From: Candidatus Sulfopaludibacter sp. SbA3
GTDB lineage: Bacteria > Pseudomonadota > Alphaproteobacteria > Caulobacterales > Hyphomonadaceae
Direction: 5' to 3'
DNA length: 64,000 nt
Assembly (NCBI GenBank): GCA_945888325.1
Contig: CAMDAC010000011.1
Location: 1 to 64,000 of the forward strand
The stretch's first letter is position 1; the number at the start of each line of letters is the position of its first letter. Both the position numbers and the translations under genes were made by a program. This document shows positions 54,101 to 63,196 of this stretch, one piece after another. The notes beneath the pieces are model-generated. The model ran no database searches. It was not told where the DNA came from and worked only from the letters and a program-made list of their open reading frames with translations.

Positions 54101-54194
54101 ACACCATCGCGCTGGCGCCGAGGGCCACGAGCATGGCGAACAGCACCAGCGAGAATTGCCAGCGGTCGACAAAAAATCGGACGATGTTTTGCAT
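51117..54194 (-). CDS. RND efflux permease (HAE1-like)
   Basis: A 1025-aa inner-membrane pump with 12 helices and two large periplasmic loops. The start (IVRFFVDRWQFSLVLFAMLV) and the transport core GLLVDDSIVVTENI are typical, with the proton-relay Asp pair in helix 4. Later motifs are GIEIKNSILLVDFANRLR and PVLLTSATAIGGMIPL. It exports drugs, bile-like compounds or signals with its adaptor. It starts 5 bp after the adaptor stop, so the two form an operon. No outer-membrane channel gene is adjacent. It is convergent with the GDPD gene, with 25 bp between stops. Confidence 0.92.
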   Translation of the reverse strand: MQNIVRFFVDRWQFSLVLFAMLVALGASAMVSIPKSEDPTVRFPIAGVTVVLPGADAEQIEKLIVVPLEQAFNRIEDVKEVRSGASSGVGSVTVEFTYGSDPERKFDEFVRELNVARPNFPQGVVEVRTFKANTANANVVVLALVSETAPARQLEAAARDLRDMLERAGGVQQSQIWGAPESEVRVSLDLERLSTFELSPLAVVDALQREGADVPIGAVQSGGRRFNLTATGPFDSLDEIRNTVLRSASGSTLTVGDIAKVEWDNDEPRHFTRFNGERAVLVSAKGKLGVDVFVVRNNLYKQIEAYRSSLPEGIRLELGFDQSKTVAHRLSNLGRDFGIAVLLVLLTLLPLGFRAAIVVMMAIPLSLAIGVFWIGQLGYTMNQLSIAGFVIALGLLVDDSIVVTENIARHLRNGLPRRDAAIAGVSEINVAVIGCTATLIFAFLPLIALPEGAGDFTRSLPVAVLTTIIASLVVSLTIIPFLAGQLLPRDGHGKSNIFLDTVMGGIHAIYRPILRLALRFPVSTVVVSLAVALSSFALVPRLGFSLFPENDSPYFLVDVELPQGVSIDETDKAVRYVESVLAKREDIAFRFANSGSSNPQVYYNVFETIGVPDYGQVYGAFKHWHPDEGPALVSEIRAELAKYPAAKLTFRRFENGPPVEAPIAVRIWGKDNDTLSQIAGDVELILRDTPGTRDVSNPASARQVDLELNIDTAKAALLGIPPGAIDQTLRVAVGGATVAQVRDPTGEAYPIRVRMDAGSPPDADALQRMYLWNGQGGGVPLSEIASVEFSSGPTAVNRVQQERVVTVLSYVLPDYLAADVTADVATKINAINLPPGYRITFGGQAEAASESFSGLGAAVLVALFGVLAVLLLEFGSFAQMAVVAFVIPFGVMGGFVALYFAEYPLSFIAMIGFIALIGIEIKNSILLVDFANRLRRDGVPLREAVVQAGEIRFLPVLLTSATAIGGMIPLVWEQSPLFSPLAVVIIGGLVSSTLLARIVTPAMYMLLTPKDLAEPKHAEAAAETY

Positions 54195-54199
54195 AAGGC

Positions 54200-55288
54200 T
54201 CAGGGCCTGTCCGAAATGACGACCGCTTCGCCGTCACGGACATAGGCTGCGCCTTCCGCAATCACGCGCTCCCCGGCTTCAAGGCCGGTCAGGACGAGGA
54301 CATCTCCCCTGTCGATACCGGATGTGGAGACGGCCCGGCGGTGGGCGACATTCTTGTCGTCGATCACGTAGACGTATCCCCTGTCCGCACGCGCATCGAT
54401 CAGGGCCAGGGTCGGAATGCGCACCGTAGAAGACTTGCTCTCGGTCGCCGCGGACGAGGTGATCCGGGCACTGCCGATCAGGCCGCTCCGCAGCAACGCC
54501 GGATCACCGGCGCTGATATCGACATCGAAATTGCCGGTGGCATCGTTGCTCTTGGCAGCGATGCGGACGATGGCGCCGGTACGCGGCGGGCCGGCAAGCC
54601 CGGCGATCGAAATTTCGGCCTTGTCCCCCACTTTCAGACGCGCGGCCTGCTCGGCGGATGCCGGCACGCGCAGCAGCAAGCCTGACGTTGTATCCCCGAT
54701 CTGCAGCACGGGCGCGCCGGGCGCGAGTGTCTGCCCCGGCTCGGCGAGGCGGCGCAGCACCACGCCGTCGCTGGGCGATGTCATGACCCCGAGATTGCGA
54801 TTGAAGGACACGGCCGACAGACCGGCGCGCGCCTGGTCCCGCGCCAAGGCTGCATCATCCAGCCGCGCCTGCGCGACATGGCCTTTCTCGACGAGATCGC
54901 GGGTGCGCTCATATTGCAGGTCGGCGTTCACGACGGCGGCCTCTGCCTGGGCGACGCTCGCGGCGAGTTCCGTCAGGTCGAGCCGGGCGAGGCGCTGCTT
55001 CGCCTTTACGGCGTCGCCTTCATCGACGGTCAATTCGGTCAGGACACCGCCCGTCTTGAACGAAAGTGTGGTCTCCTGCGAATAGACAATCGTGCCGGTT
55101 GCCGCGACCAGCGCGTCCGGCGCGGCCGGCATGACCTCGGCCGCGACCACTACGGGCTGGGCGACTTTCGGGACTGTCACGGCCTGCGCCGTGTCTTTGG
55201 TAACGGCGTCACATCCCGATGCCGTGAGCAGGGCGAGTGCCGCGACGGCACCGAGGATCGTGCGCTGGGTCACTACGCGTAAGTGCAT
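54200..55288 (-). CDS. RND efflux periplasmic adaptor, lipoprotein
   Basis: A 362-aa membrane fusion protein. The lipobox is TASGC (Cys about 26). The lipoyl domain has LTELTVDEGDAVKAKQRLARLD, a helical hairpin spans about 100-160 and TSPSDGVVLRRLAEPGQTL closes the lipoyl half. The C-terminal part ends VLTGLEAGERVIAEGAAYVRDGE, typical of the family. It joins the RND permease to an outer-membrane channel. It is the first gene of its operon, divergent from the imu operon. Confidence 0.9.
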   Translation of the reverse strand: MHLRVVTQRTILGAVAALALLTASGCDAVTKDTAQAVTVPKVAQPVVVAAEVMPAAPDALVAATGTIVYSQETTLSFKTGGVLTELTVDEGDAVKAKQRLARLDLTELAASVAQAEAAVVNADLQYERTRDLVEKGHVAQARLDDAALARDQARAGLSAVSFNRNLGVMTSPSDGVVLRRLAEPGQTLAPGAPVLQIGDTTSGLLLRVPASAEQAARLKVGDKAEISIAGLAGPPRTGAIVRIAAKSNDATGNFDVDISAGDPALLRSGLIGSARITSSAATESKSSTVRIPTLALIDARADRGYVYVIDDKNVAHRRAVSTSGIDRGDVLVLTGLEAGERVIAEGAAYVRDGEAVVISDRP

Positions 55289-55480
55289 GAGTTGTCGGCT
55301 TCTGGGTTGGACGCAGCGGAAAACGCTAAACGAAACATAAATTGTTCAGTGACGAAGTCCAGAGCGAATTCGAGGAATTCTTCTATCTTTGCCCGAACTT
55401 TGCCAGCGCCGTCTTAACAGTCCTTTGCGACAGGCGTTCGGTCTCGGCGCAGTCCATCCGCGAGGCCGCCCGTTCGCTTG

Positions 55481-55528
55481 GCCCCCGTTCAAGCCGCCGC
55501 TCAGGCCGCCGTTCAGGCCGCCGTTCAG
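55481..55528. repeat. 12-bp tandem repeat, four units
   Basis: Consecutive units GCCCCCGTTCAA, GCCGCCGCTCAG, GCCGCCGTTCAG and GCCGCCGTTCAG. The last two are identical and the first two differ by one to three bases. It lies 60 bp upstream of the LexA box. Because 12 is a multiple of three the repeat is open in several frames, which explains small spurious open frames here. Confidence 0.85.
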
Positions 55529-55590
55529 GCGTCATCCATCTGTTTTGATTCACAAGATAGCGGTGCGGGAGAGCCTTCACCGACTCGAAT

Positions 55591-55605
55591 GTTCTTGATT
55601 TGTTC
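55591..55605 (+). promoter_or_regulatory. LexA box (GTTC-N7-GTTC) of the imu operon
   Basis: GTTC-TTGATTT-GTTC is a perfect match to the alphaproteobacterial SOS box, a direct repeat unlike the E. coli palindrome. It lies 163 bp upstream of imuA and should overlap its promoter. Binding by LexA would keep imuA-imuB-dnaE2 off until DNA damage. Confidence 0.85.
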
Positions 55606-55768
55606 TTTGTCCCGTGCCTTCTTGAGGCAACGCCGTGACGGAGCTGCGGGGAACAATGCCATTGCGGGAGGCAACGTGTGAACGCCCGGGCAGGTTGGCC
55701 GGCGGCAAGTCGCGCGTCCGCCAGCACCGGCGCCGGCCCCTTCTGCGCCACTTAGAGAACGCCAAAAC

Positions 55769-56494
55769 ATGGACTTCGCCACCCTCAAAGCAAAAGGCCT
55801 CGTCCGGACAGCGATGGCGCCGCCCGCAGTCCGGGCGGAGTTTCCATTCGGTCTGGGTGAGCCAGGCCTGCATGAGATTGCGGAGAGTGCCTACGGGGAC
55901 CGGGCCGCGGCCACCGGCTTCCTGCTGGCCGCGATCGGACAGGGCGTGTGCGGCGCATGGGTCTGGGTGCGGCAGACATCGATTGTGCTGGACACGGGCG
56001 AGGTGCCGGAGGCGGCGCTGCCCGGCCTGGCCTCACGCCTGCGCCTGACGGTACAGGTACGCAATGCCCAAGCCGGGCTGTGGGCGGCCGAGGAAGCGGT
56101 AGTCTCCGGCGCCGCAAACCTTGTGATTGCCGAAGTGGAGCAATCTGACTTCACGTCCAGCCGGCGGCTTACGCTCGCGTCCACGCGGCACGGCGTTCCG
56201 GTTGTGCTGGTGTTGCCCTACAGCTGTGAGGGCGCGACAGCCGCCGCCAGCCGATGGCGCCTTGCCTCACGCCCGTCCGCCCCCAACCGCCATGATCCGC
56301 ACGCCCCCGGCCATCCCCGCTGGCAGGCGGTGATCGAACGCTGCCGCGCGGCGCCTTCCGCGACCGGGCAGACCTTTGACCTCGAGTGGAATGATGAAAC
56401 GTTATCTCTCAGTGTGGTTTCCGGACTGGCCGCTGGACCGGCTGCGCCGCCTGCGGCGACAGACGAAAACCGGTTCCGCCTCCGGGCCGGTTAA
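55769..56494 (+). CDS. imuA: SOS mutagenesis protein ImuA
   Basis: A 241-aa RecA/SulA-like protein of the mutasome. It has the ImuA pattern: FPFGLGEPGLHEIAESA, GFLLAAIGQGVCGAWVWV, then RNAQAGLWAAEEAVVSGAANLVIAEV and SSRRLTLASTRHGVPVVLVLP (each given in part). It probably connects ImuB to the replication or recombination machinery. No earlier start codon is available in frame before a stop, so the ATG at 55769 is firm. It overlaps imuB by about 100 bp in another frame, an unusually long overlap for this operon. Confidence 0.85.
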   Translation: MDFATLKAKGLVRTAMAPPAVRAEFPFGLGEPGLHEIAESAYGDRAAATGFLLAAIGQGVCGAWVWVRQTSIVLDTGEVPEAALPGLASRLRLTVQVRNAQAGLWAAEEAVVSGAANLVIAEVEQSDFTSSRRLTLASTRHGVPVVLVLPYSCEGATAAASRWRLASRPSAPNRHDPHAPGHPRWQAVIERCRAAPSATGQTFDLEWNDETLSLSVVSGLAAGPAAPPAATDENRFRLRAG

Positions 56495-57986
56495 GCCGCG
56501 CGCCTTTGTCCTCCACGAAAAATCCGCTCACGGACTAAGTGTCGTGTCCGCGAATGCGTCTGCGCGGGCTGTGGGCATCGAACCGGGCCTGCGCCTCACC
56601 GATGCGAAAGCAACCCTGCCGGACCTCCTTTCCGAGGAAATCGACCGCACGGCAGATCTGAAGGCCTTGACCGCCCTTGCCGCCTGGATGGTGCGTTTCT
56701 CCCCTCTCGTGGCCCTGGACGGTGAAGACGGGCTGATGATGGAGACAACCGGTTGCGACCACCTGTTCGGCGGCGAGGCGGCGCTCGTGGCCGGGATGTC
56801 CCACCGCCTTGTGCAAGCTGGCCATGGCCACCGGATTGCGATGGCCGGCACACCGGGCGCCGCCCATGCGCTGGCACGGGGCACCGGCCTGGGCGAGCCT
56901 CCCGTGCTGCCCTCCGGCCGGGAAGCCGAGGGGCTGGCGCACCTGCCGATGGCCACCCTACGCCTTTCGCCGGAGGCACTGACCCTGCTGCGCCGCTTCG
57001 GCCTGACGCGGATCGGCCAGCTCTACGAGATTGACCGCAAAGCGCTCACGCGCCGCTTCCGCTCGCGCCAGGCCGCCGATGCGGTCTGCCTGCGTCTCGA
57101 TCAGGCGCTGGGGCGGCGGGCCGAGCCTTTTGCCCCGCTTCGTCCGCCGCCGGAACATGTCGAACGCCTGCCCTGCCCCGAGCCGCTGACCAGCAGCGAA
57201 GGCATAGGTGACGGGCTGCAGCAATTGACGGAAAAGCTGTGCAGCGCCCTCGCCGTTCAGGGGCTTGGCGCGCAGGGTTTCATGTTCAGCGCCTTCCGCT
57301 CGGATGGAGGAACAAGCACCGTCACCGTCAACGCCGCCCGGCCCGTGCGCACGCCGGACCATGTGCTGCGCCTTTTCCGGGAAAAGATCAGCCGGATTGA
57401 TGCCGGCTTCGGCATTGACCTGCTGATGCTGGAAGCCAGCCGGACAGGACCCATGGCTCCCGGCAGCCGCCCCTTGTCAGGCGATCTCGCCGGCACCGGG
57501 TTCGATGCGGAGGCGGTTTCCGGGCTTGCCGACCGGATCACCGCACGCCTTGGCGAAGGCTCCGTGATCCTGACCGTCAGGGACGCGCGCCACCCTCCGG
57601 ACAAGGCAGAGCGGCAGATAGCCTATGCCGGCCAGGTGCCGGAGGTGGAGGCGGCACCAATCCTTGGGCCGAGGCCCGTCCGCATGCTGAACCGGCCGGA
57701 GCAGGTCTCGGTGATGGCGCAGGTCCCGGATGGCCCGCCGCTACAGTTCGTCTGGCGCCGGCGCCTGCGCAAAGTTGTGCGGGCTGATGGCCCTGAGCGG
57801 ATCGCGCCGGAATGGTGGACTTACCTTCCCCCCGCACCGGGCGAGCGCGGCAGACTGCCCCGCACGCGCGACTATTACCGTATCGAAGACAGCGACGGCC
57901 GGCGCTACTGGGTTTTCCGCGAAGGCCTCTACGGCGATGACCGAGGCATGGATCCGGAATGGTTCGTACAAGGACTGTTCGCATGA
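56394..57986 (+). CDS. imuB: Y-family polymerase-like mutasome protein ImuB
   Basis: A 530-aa protein related to Y-family polymerases but without their catalytic acidic residues: the N-terminus reads [16 protein letters not shown] where active enzymes have the D-x-D motif. Finger and little-finger regions ([36 protein letters not shown]) are recognisable. In known systems ImuB is a scaffold that binds the beta clamp and DnaE2. Two ATGs in a row (56391 and 56394) are possible; the second gives the usual family start. Its stop overlaps the dnaE2 start (ATGA). Confidence 0.92.
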   Translation: MKRYLSVWFPDWPLDRLRRLRRQTKTGSASGPVKPRAFVLHEKSAHGLSVVSANASARAVGIEPGLRLTDAKATLPDLLSEEIDRTADLKALTALAAWMVRFSPLVALDGEDGLMMETTGCDHLFGGEAALVAGMSHRLVQAGHGHRIAMAGTPGAAHALARGTGLGEPPVLPSGREAEGLAHLPMATLRLSPEALTLLRRFGLTRIGQLYEIDRKALTRRFRSRQAADAVCLRLDQALGRRAEPFAPLRPPPEHVERLPCPEPLTSSEGIGDGLQQLTEKLCSALAVQGLGAQGFMFSAFRSDGGTSTVTVNAARPVRTPDHVLRLFREKISRIDAGFGIDLLMLEASRTGPMAPGSRPLSGDLAGTGFDAEAVSGLADRITARLGEGSVILTVRDARHPPDKAERQIAYAGQVPEVEAAPILGPRPVRMLNRPEQVSVMAQVPDGPPLQFVWRRRLRKVVRADGPERIAPEWWTYLPPAPGERGRLPRTRDYYRIEDSDGRRYWVFREGLYGDDRGMDPEWFVQGLFA

Positions 57987-60900
57987 CCGGGTATGCCGAA
58001 CTTGCGGTGACGACCAACTTCTCCTTCCTTCGCGGGGCCAGCCATGCGGAGGAATTGGTGCAGTGTGCCGCCGCCTTGGGCCTGCGCGCCATCGGCGTGG
58101 CGGATCGCAACACGCTTGCCGGGGTCGTGCGCGCGCACGTGGCGGCAAAGGCGGCCGGACTGAAGCTGCTGGTGGGCGCCCGGCTCGCGCCGGAGGATGG
58201 GCCGGACATTCTCGCCTACCCGGTGGACCGGCCGGCTTACGGGCGCCTCTCCCGCCTCCTGTCCGAAGGCAAGCTCAGGGCGGAGAAAGGCAGCTGCCGG
58301 ATCCTGATGGAAGACATCCTGGCGGCCAGTGAGGGGCAGATGCTGATTGTGCTGCCACCAGAGCCCCTGACCTCCGCCTTCAGGGAGGCGCTCGAACGGG
58401 TTGCAGTCGCGGCGCCGGGGCGCGCCTGGCTCGGCGCACGATACACCTATTCGGGCCGCAACCGGGAACACCTCGGCCGACTGGCAGAGCTTGCGGCCGA
58501 GACGGGCGCGCCGCTGGTGGCCATCAATGACGTGCTCTACCACGCGCCGGAACGCCGCCCCCTGCAGGACGTGATGACCTGCATTCGCGAGCACTGCACC
58601 ATCGACACGGCCGGCTACCGGCTTGAGGCGAATGCCGAGCGGCACCTGAAATCCCCGAAGGAAATGGCGCGCCTGTTCAGCGGCTTCGAGCCGGCTCTCG
58701 GGCGCACGCTCGAGGTTGCGGAGCGCTGCACCTTCAGCCTCGATGAGCTCTCCTATGAGTATCCGGACGAGCCCGTGCCGCAGGGCTCCACACCGCAAGC
58801 GCATCTTGAACGTCTCGCCCTGGAGGGCGCGGCCTGGCGCTATCCGGAGGGCATTCCGGAGAAGGTGTCTGCCCAGATCCGCAAGGAACTCCGGACCATC
58901 GCCCAGCTGAACTATGCCCCCTACTTCCTGACGGTCCACGACATCGTCTCCTGGGCACGCGGGCAAGGCATCCTCTGCCAGGGACGCGGCTCGGCGGCGA
59001 ACTCGGCCGTCTGCTACTGCCTCGGCGTCACCAGTGTTGATCCGGCACTGTCCAATCTCCTGTTCGAGCGCTTCCTCTCGCCGGAGCGCGAGGAGCCGCC
59101 GGACATCGATGTCGATTTCGAGCATGAGCGGCGCGAGGAGGTCATACAGTATGTATACGAACGATATGGCCGCCACCGGGCGGCCTTGACCGGAACCGTC
59201 ATATCCTACCGCTCCCGTTCGGCGATCCGGGAAGTATGCAAGGCGCTTGGCCTCAGCGAAGAGATTTCTTCGGCCCTGGCGAGCGGCGTCTGGGGCAGCT
59301 GGAGCGACGGCCTGCCCGACAAGCGGATCGCCGAAGCCGGCCTTGATCCCTCAAACCCGCTGATCCGCCGCGCGGTGCAGCTTGCCCGCCAGCTGCTCGG
59401 CTTCCCGCGCCACCTCTCGCAGCATGTCGGCGGCTTCGTGCTGACACGCGGCCCCCTGATCGAGACCGTACCCATCGGCAATGCGGCGATGAAGGATCGC
59501 ACCTTCATCGAATGGGACAAGGATGACATCGACGCGCTCGGCATCATGAAGGTGGATGTGCTCGCCCTCGGCATGCTGACCTGTATCCGCAAGGCTTTCG
59601 ACATGCTCGAAAGCCACAAGGGTATCCGGCACAGTCTCGCCAGCATCCCGCAGGACGATACCGCCACCTATGACATGCTCTGCCGGGCGGACAGCCTCGG
59701 CGTGTTCCAGGTCGAGAGCCGGGCCCAGATGGCCATGCTGCCGCGGCTGAGGCCCCGGACCTTCTATGACCTCGTGATCGAAGTCGCCATCGTCCGGCCC
59801 GGCCCCATCCAGGGCAACATGGTGCACCCCTATCTGCGCCGGCGGAAGAAACTGGAGCCGATCATTTTTCCGAGCCCTTCGCCGGATCACGGGCCGCCGG
59901 ACGAACTGAAAGCCATCCTTGCCCGGACGGAGGGGGTGCCGCTGTTCCAGGAACAGGCGATGCAGATTGCCATCGACGCGGCAAAGTTCACGCCGGAAGA
60001 GGCCAATGGACTGCGCCGCGCGATGGCGACCTTCCGCAATGTCGGCACGATCCACAATTACGAGCACATGTTCGTCTCGCGGATGATCACGCGCGGCTAT
60101 GATCCGGCCTTTGCGAAAGCCTGTTTCGACCAGATCAAGGGCTTCGGCGAGTATGGCTTCCCGGAAAGCCACGCAGCCTCCTTCGCGCTGCTCGTCTACG
60201 TCTCGTCCTGGATCAAGTGCCATCATCCCGATGTGTTCTGCGCCGCGCTGCTGAACAGCCAGCCGATGGGGTTCTATGCCCCGGCACAGATCGTGCGCGA
60301 CGCGCAGGAGCATGGCGTGGAGATGCGCCCCGTGGACGTGAACCATTCGGACTGGGACAATACGCTGGAGCCGTTGGAAGCGAATGAAGGCGCCTTCAGG
60401 ATGCGGCTGGGCTTTCGTCAGGTCACAGGTCTCCGGCAGGAGGACATGGAACAGCTGATGGCGGCACGCGGCGCGGGTTATGAAACGCCGGAGTCCCTGA
60501 TGCGCCGGGCAGGTCTGACCCGCCCGGTTCTGGAACGCCTGGCGGCGGCCGATGCGTTTGGATCGATGGGCCTTTCGCGGCGCGGCGCGCTGTGGAAGGT
60601 GCGCGGCGAGGCGGCGGGACACACGCTCCCCCTGTTCGCCGCGGCCGGCCTTGCCGAGCAGGGCGGCGAGGCCTCTGTCGCCTTGCCCCTTGTTCCGCGT
60701 TCGGAGGAAGTGATCCAGGATTACCAGACAGCACGGCTGTCCCTGAAGGACCATCCGATGCATTTCCTGCGCGAGGTGCACGCCCGGCGCGGCATCATCC
60801 CGACCCACGTGGCGGCGCAGGCCCGCAACGGACGGCGGGTCCAGACCTCCGGGCTCGTGCTGGTCCGCCAGCAGCCGGGCACCGCCAGCGGTGTGGTTTT

Positions 60901-61246
60901 CATCACCATCGAGGACGAGACCGGCATCGCCAACCTCGTCGTCTGGCCGCGCGTCAAGGAACGCTTCCGGCCCGTCATCATGCGTGCGCGCATCCTGCAT
61001 GTGCGGGGCCGCGTGCAGACGGCAGACAATGTCACCCACATCGTGGCGGAGGAGTTGATCGACTGCTCGGGGGACCTTTCGCTTCTCTCGGAGGATACGC
61101 TGCGCGACCCGATCAGGGGCGTCCTCGCCCGGCCGGACGAAGTCGCCCGTCCCCCGAACGAGAACCGGGGCCCCGGCGGACGGCGCGATACGGCGCGCCA
61201 CCCCCGGAACGTGCGTATCATTCCCCCAAGCCGGGATTTTCATTAA
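57983..61246 (+). CDS. dnaE2: Error-prone DNA polymerase DnaE2 (ImuC)
   Basis: A 1087-aa C-family polymerase. The PHP domain starts [15 protein letters not shown]. The catalytic Asp pair is in [16 protein letters not shown], the third in [61 protein letters not shown] (in parts) and an OB-fold near residue 960 follow. The C-terminus ends PPSRDFH, the hallmark of DnaE2. It makes damage-induced mutations with ImuA and ImuB. It is the last gene of the SOS operon; about 186 bp follow before the next gene, without a clear terminator. Confidence 0.95.
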   Translation: MTGYAELAVTTNFSFLRGASHAEELVQCAAALGLRAIGVADRNTLAGVVRAHVAAKAAGLKLLVGARLAPEDGPDILAYPVDRPAYGRLSRLLSEGKLRAEKGSCRILMEDILAASEGQMLIVLPPEPLTSAFREALERVAVAAPGRAWLGARYTYSGRNREHLGRLAELAAETGAPLVAINDVLYHAPERRPLQDVMTCIREHCTIDTAGYRLEANAERHLKSPKEMARLFSGFEPALGRTLEVAERCTFSLDELSYEYPDEPVPQGSTPQAHLERLALEGAAWRYPEGIPEKVSAQIRKELRTIAQLNYAPYFLTVHDIVSWARGQGILCQGRGSAANSAVCYCLGVTSVDPALSNLLFERFLSPEREEPPDIDVDFEHERREEVIQYVYERYGRHRAALTGTVISYRSRSAIREVCKALGLSEEISSALASGVWGSWSDGLPDKRIAEAGLDPSNPLIRRAVQLARQLLGFPRHLSQHVGGFVLTRGPLIETVPIGNAAMKDRTFIEWDKDDIDALGIMKVDVLALGMLTCIRKAFDMLESHKGIRHSLASIPQDDTATYDMLCRADSLGVFQVESRAQMAMLPRLRPRTFYDLVIEVAIVRPGPIQGNMVHPYLRRRKKLEPIIFPSPSPDHGPPDELKAILARTEGVPLFQEQAMQIAIDAAKFTPEEANGLRRAMATFRNVGTIHNYEHMFVSRMITRGYDPAFAKACFDQIKGFGEYGFPESHAASFALLVYVSSWIKCHHPDVFCAALLNSQPMGFYAPAQIVRDAQEHGVEMRPVDVNHSDWDNTLEPLEANEGAFRMRLGFRQVTGLRQEDMEQLMAARGAGYETPESLMRRAGLTRPVLERLAAADAFGSMGLSRRGALWKVRGEAAGHTLPLFAAAGLAEQGGEASVALPLVPRSEEVIQDYQTARLSLKDHPMHFLREVHARRGIIPTHVAAQARNGRRVQTSGLVLVRQQPGTASGVVFITIEDETGIANLVVWPRVKERFRPVIMRARILHVRGRVQTADNVTHIVAEELIDCSGDLSLLSEDTLRDPIRGVLARPDEVARPPNENRGPGGRRDTARHPRNVRIIPPSRDFH

Positions 61247-61395
61247 ACATGGCTTCTGACTGGATTTGCTCCGTACACTGCCTTTTTCAGGAACGGACGC
61301 TGAAACGGGCCTCTCACGGCAATCTTGGCGGCCGGATTACCCGTCTCTGCTGTCAAATTTCCCTGGCCTTTCCAATGGGACATCCACATCCGGCG

Positions 61396-61425
61396 TTGAC
61401 GACCGTGCAAGCTGAACGGCATATG
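61396..61425 (+). promoter_or_regulatory. Possible promoter placing the TPR-sulfotransferase start at +1
   Basis: TTGACG (61396-61401), an 18-bp spacer and CATATG (61420-61425). The expected transcription start lies about 7 nt later, at the ATG (61433), and there is no ribosome-binding site, so the mRNA might be leaderless. The -10 element matches poorly. Confidence 0.3.
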
Positions 61426-61432
61426 CGCGGCC

Positions 61433-63055
61433 ATGAAAGACGATCCGAATTCCGAGGCTACGCGCCCAGCGCCGCTGCAGCGATTTGCCCCCCTTCCTGA
61501 AGCCAGGCAGCTGCTCGCAGGCAAGCGCTACAAGGAGGCAAATGCACTCTGCCAGAGGATGATCGAAGCCGATCCGGGCTGCGCAGACGCTTTCTACGTG
61601 CTGGGGATCATCTCCTACGAGCACCATGATTTCATACGCGCCCTGAAATTTTTCGAAGCCGCCGTGAAAAGCGGGCATCCGGAGCCAGGCCCCCATGTCC
61701 AGGCCGCGCGTTGCTTCGCGCAGCTGGGCCGCCCGAAACAGGCGCTGGCGCACATCGACGCTGCCATCAAACTCAATCCGGTGGACGGCTACTCCCTCGC
61801 CTCGATCGGCGCGACGCTCAGCCGGATGGACCGGCATGAAGAAGCGCTGACCTTTCACCGGAGGGCCGCACAGGCAGCGCCGAATGATCCCCTCAACTTC
61901 TTCAATCTGGGATCATCGCTGCAATTCGTGGGGGACTTCGAAGGGGCGAAAGAAGCCTATCAATCTACACTGCGGCTCGCGCCTGATTTCACACCTGCCC
62001 GCGTGCAACTCAGCCTGATCTCGCGCCAGACGCCGGAACACAATGACCTTCAGCCCCTTGAGGACGCCTGGCAGAAGCGCCACCCCGCGGATCCTGACGG
62101 CGGCTTGCAGCTCGCGCATGCCATCGCGAAAGTACACGAAAATCTCGGCAACCCGGAACAGTCGATGGAATGGCTCGACCGCGGGAAAGCCCTGATCCGC
62201 GAACTGGTGCCAAGCCGCCAGGTTCAGGACAAGGCGAGTTTCGAAGCCTCGAAAACGCTGGCCCGGACCTTGGAGCAGCAGTCGGATACGCCGGCCGAAG
62301 GCCCGCTTTTCATTGTCGGCTTGCCCCGAAGCGGCACGACGCTGGTCGACCGTATCCTCTCCAGTCATTCGCAAGTGATATCCGCTGGCGAGCGCACCGA
62401 ATTTGGCACCTGCCTTCGCCAGGGCTCCGCCGAAGCGGGTCAGGATATGCTCGACGCGCGCATCCTTTCCGGCGCCGCAGCGATGGACCTTTCCACCGTG
62501 GGCCGGCGCTACTTGGAAAGCGTGCGCGCAATCCTGAACAGCCCGTCGCGCTTCACGGACAAGATGCCGATCAACGTGTTCTTTGTCCCTGCGATCCTTG
62601 CCGCGCTGCCGACAGCCCGTGTGATCTGCCTGCGCCGCCACCCAGCCGACAGTGTACTGAGCATCTATCGGCAGCTGTTCTCCGCCAGCGCCGGATACTA
62701 TCGCTTCGCCTATGACCTCGAAAGCCTGGCCGAATATGTGGCCGAGTTCCGCGACCTCGTCGCGACCTATACCGAAGTCTTGCCAGCGTCGCGGTTCACG
62801 GTGGTCGACTATGAAACCTTGATCGAGCGCCCGGACTCCGAAATCCGGCGGCTTCTGGAATTCAGCGGGCTCGCATTCGAACCGGCCTGCCTCGAGTTCC
62901 AGAACAACCCCGCACCTGTGGCCACCGCCAGCGTTGCGCAGGTGCGCCAGCCCATTTACGCCACATCGAGCGGGCGGTGGAAACGGTATCAGGCGCACCT
63001 GGAGCCCGCCCTCAAAATCCTTCGCGAGCGCCGGATGATGGGCTCGGAGGCCTGA
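61433..63055 (+). CDS. TPR-repeat sulfotransferase
   Basis: A 540-aa protein. Residues about 25-190 form four to five tetratricopeptide repeats (CADAFYVLGIISYEHHDFIRALKFFEAAV, LNFFNLGSSLQFVGDFEGAKEAY, in pieces). The sulfotransferase domain follows, with the PAPS 5'-phosphosulfate loop VGLPRSGTT at residues 295-303 and the 3'-phosphate region ICLRRHPADSVLSIYRQLF. The pattern is common in alphaproteobacteria and planktonic bacteria; the acceptor is unknown, perhaps a surface glycan or lipid. No signal peptide. It is a single gene between dnaE2 and the COG2509-like gene. Confidence 0.87.
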   Translation: MKDDPNSEATRPAPLQRFAPLPEARQLLAGKRYKEANALCQRMIEADPGCADAFYVLGIISYEHHDFIRALKFFEAAVKSGHPEPGPHVQAARCFAQLGRPKQALAHIDAAIKLNPVDGYSLASIGATLSRMDRHEEALTFHRRAAQAAPNDPLNFFNLGSSLQFVGDFEGAKEAYQSTLRLAPDFTPARVQLSLISRQTPEHNDLQPLEDAWQKRHPADPDGGLQLAHAIAKVHENLGNPEQSMEWLDRGKALIRELVPSRQVQDKASFEASKTLARTLEQQSDTPAEGPLFIVGLPRSGTTLVDRILSSHSQVISAGERTEFGTCLRQGSAEAGQDMLDARILSGAAAMDLSTVGRRYLESVRAILNSPSRFTDKMPINVFFVPAILAALPTARVICLRRHPADSVLSIYRQLFSASAGYYRFAYDLESLAEYVAEFRDLVATYTEVLPASRFTVVDYETLIERPDSEIRRLLEFSGLAFEPACLEFQNNPAPVATASVAQVRQPIYATSSGRWKRYQAHLEPALKILRERRMMGSEA

Positions 63056-63196
63056 GCCCCCGGCGGGGGCGCGGCAGCGGGCCCGACGGCCATTTCTGTC
63101 GCGCCCCCCCCCTCGGCAGCCTCCTTAAGCGGAGTGCCGCCCAGGTTAACGCAGCCCCCGGGTGCATGGCCCTGTCTGAAGTGCTAAAGGGCGGCC

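Larger units (their letters stand above)
55289..55768. other. 480-bp divergent intergenic region between RND pump and imu operon
   Basis: Holds promoters in both directions: an AT-rich block at 55315-55345 ahead of the RND adaptor, a 12-bp tandem repeat at 55481-55528 and a LexA box at 55591-55605. Several small open frames cross the repeat, but none has a ribosome-binding site or recognisable protein. The leader from the LexA box to imuA is about 160 nt. Confidence 0.65.

Noticed and set aside
55342-55548. Small open frame with a Ser-Gly-Arg-Arg repeat upstream of imuA
   Set aside because: TTG start without a ribosome-binding site; the repeat is explained by the 12-bp DNA repeat, which is open in several frames.
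63055-63075. GC-rich hairpin after the sulfotransferase as a terminator
   Set aside because: CCCCC/GGGGG pairing is short and no T-run follows.
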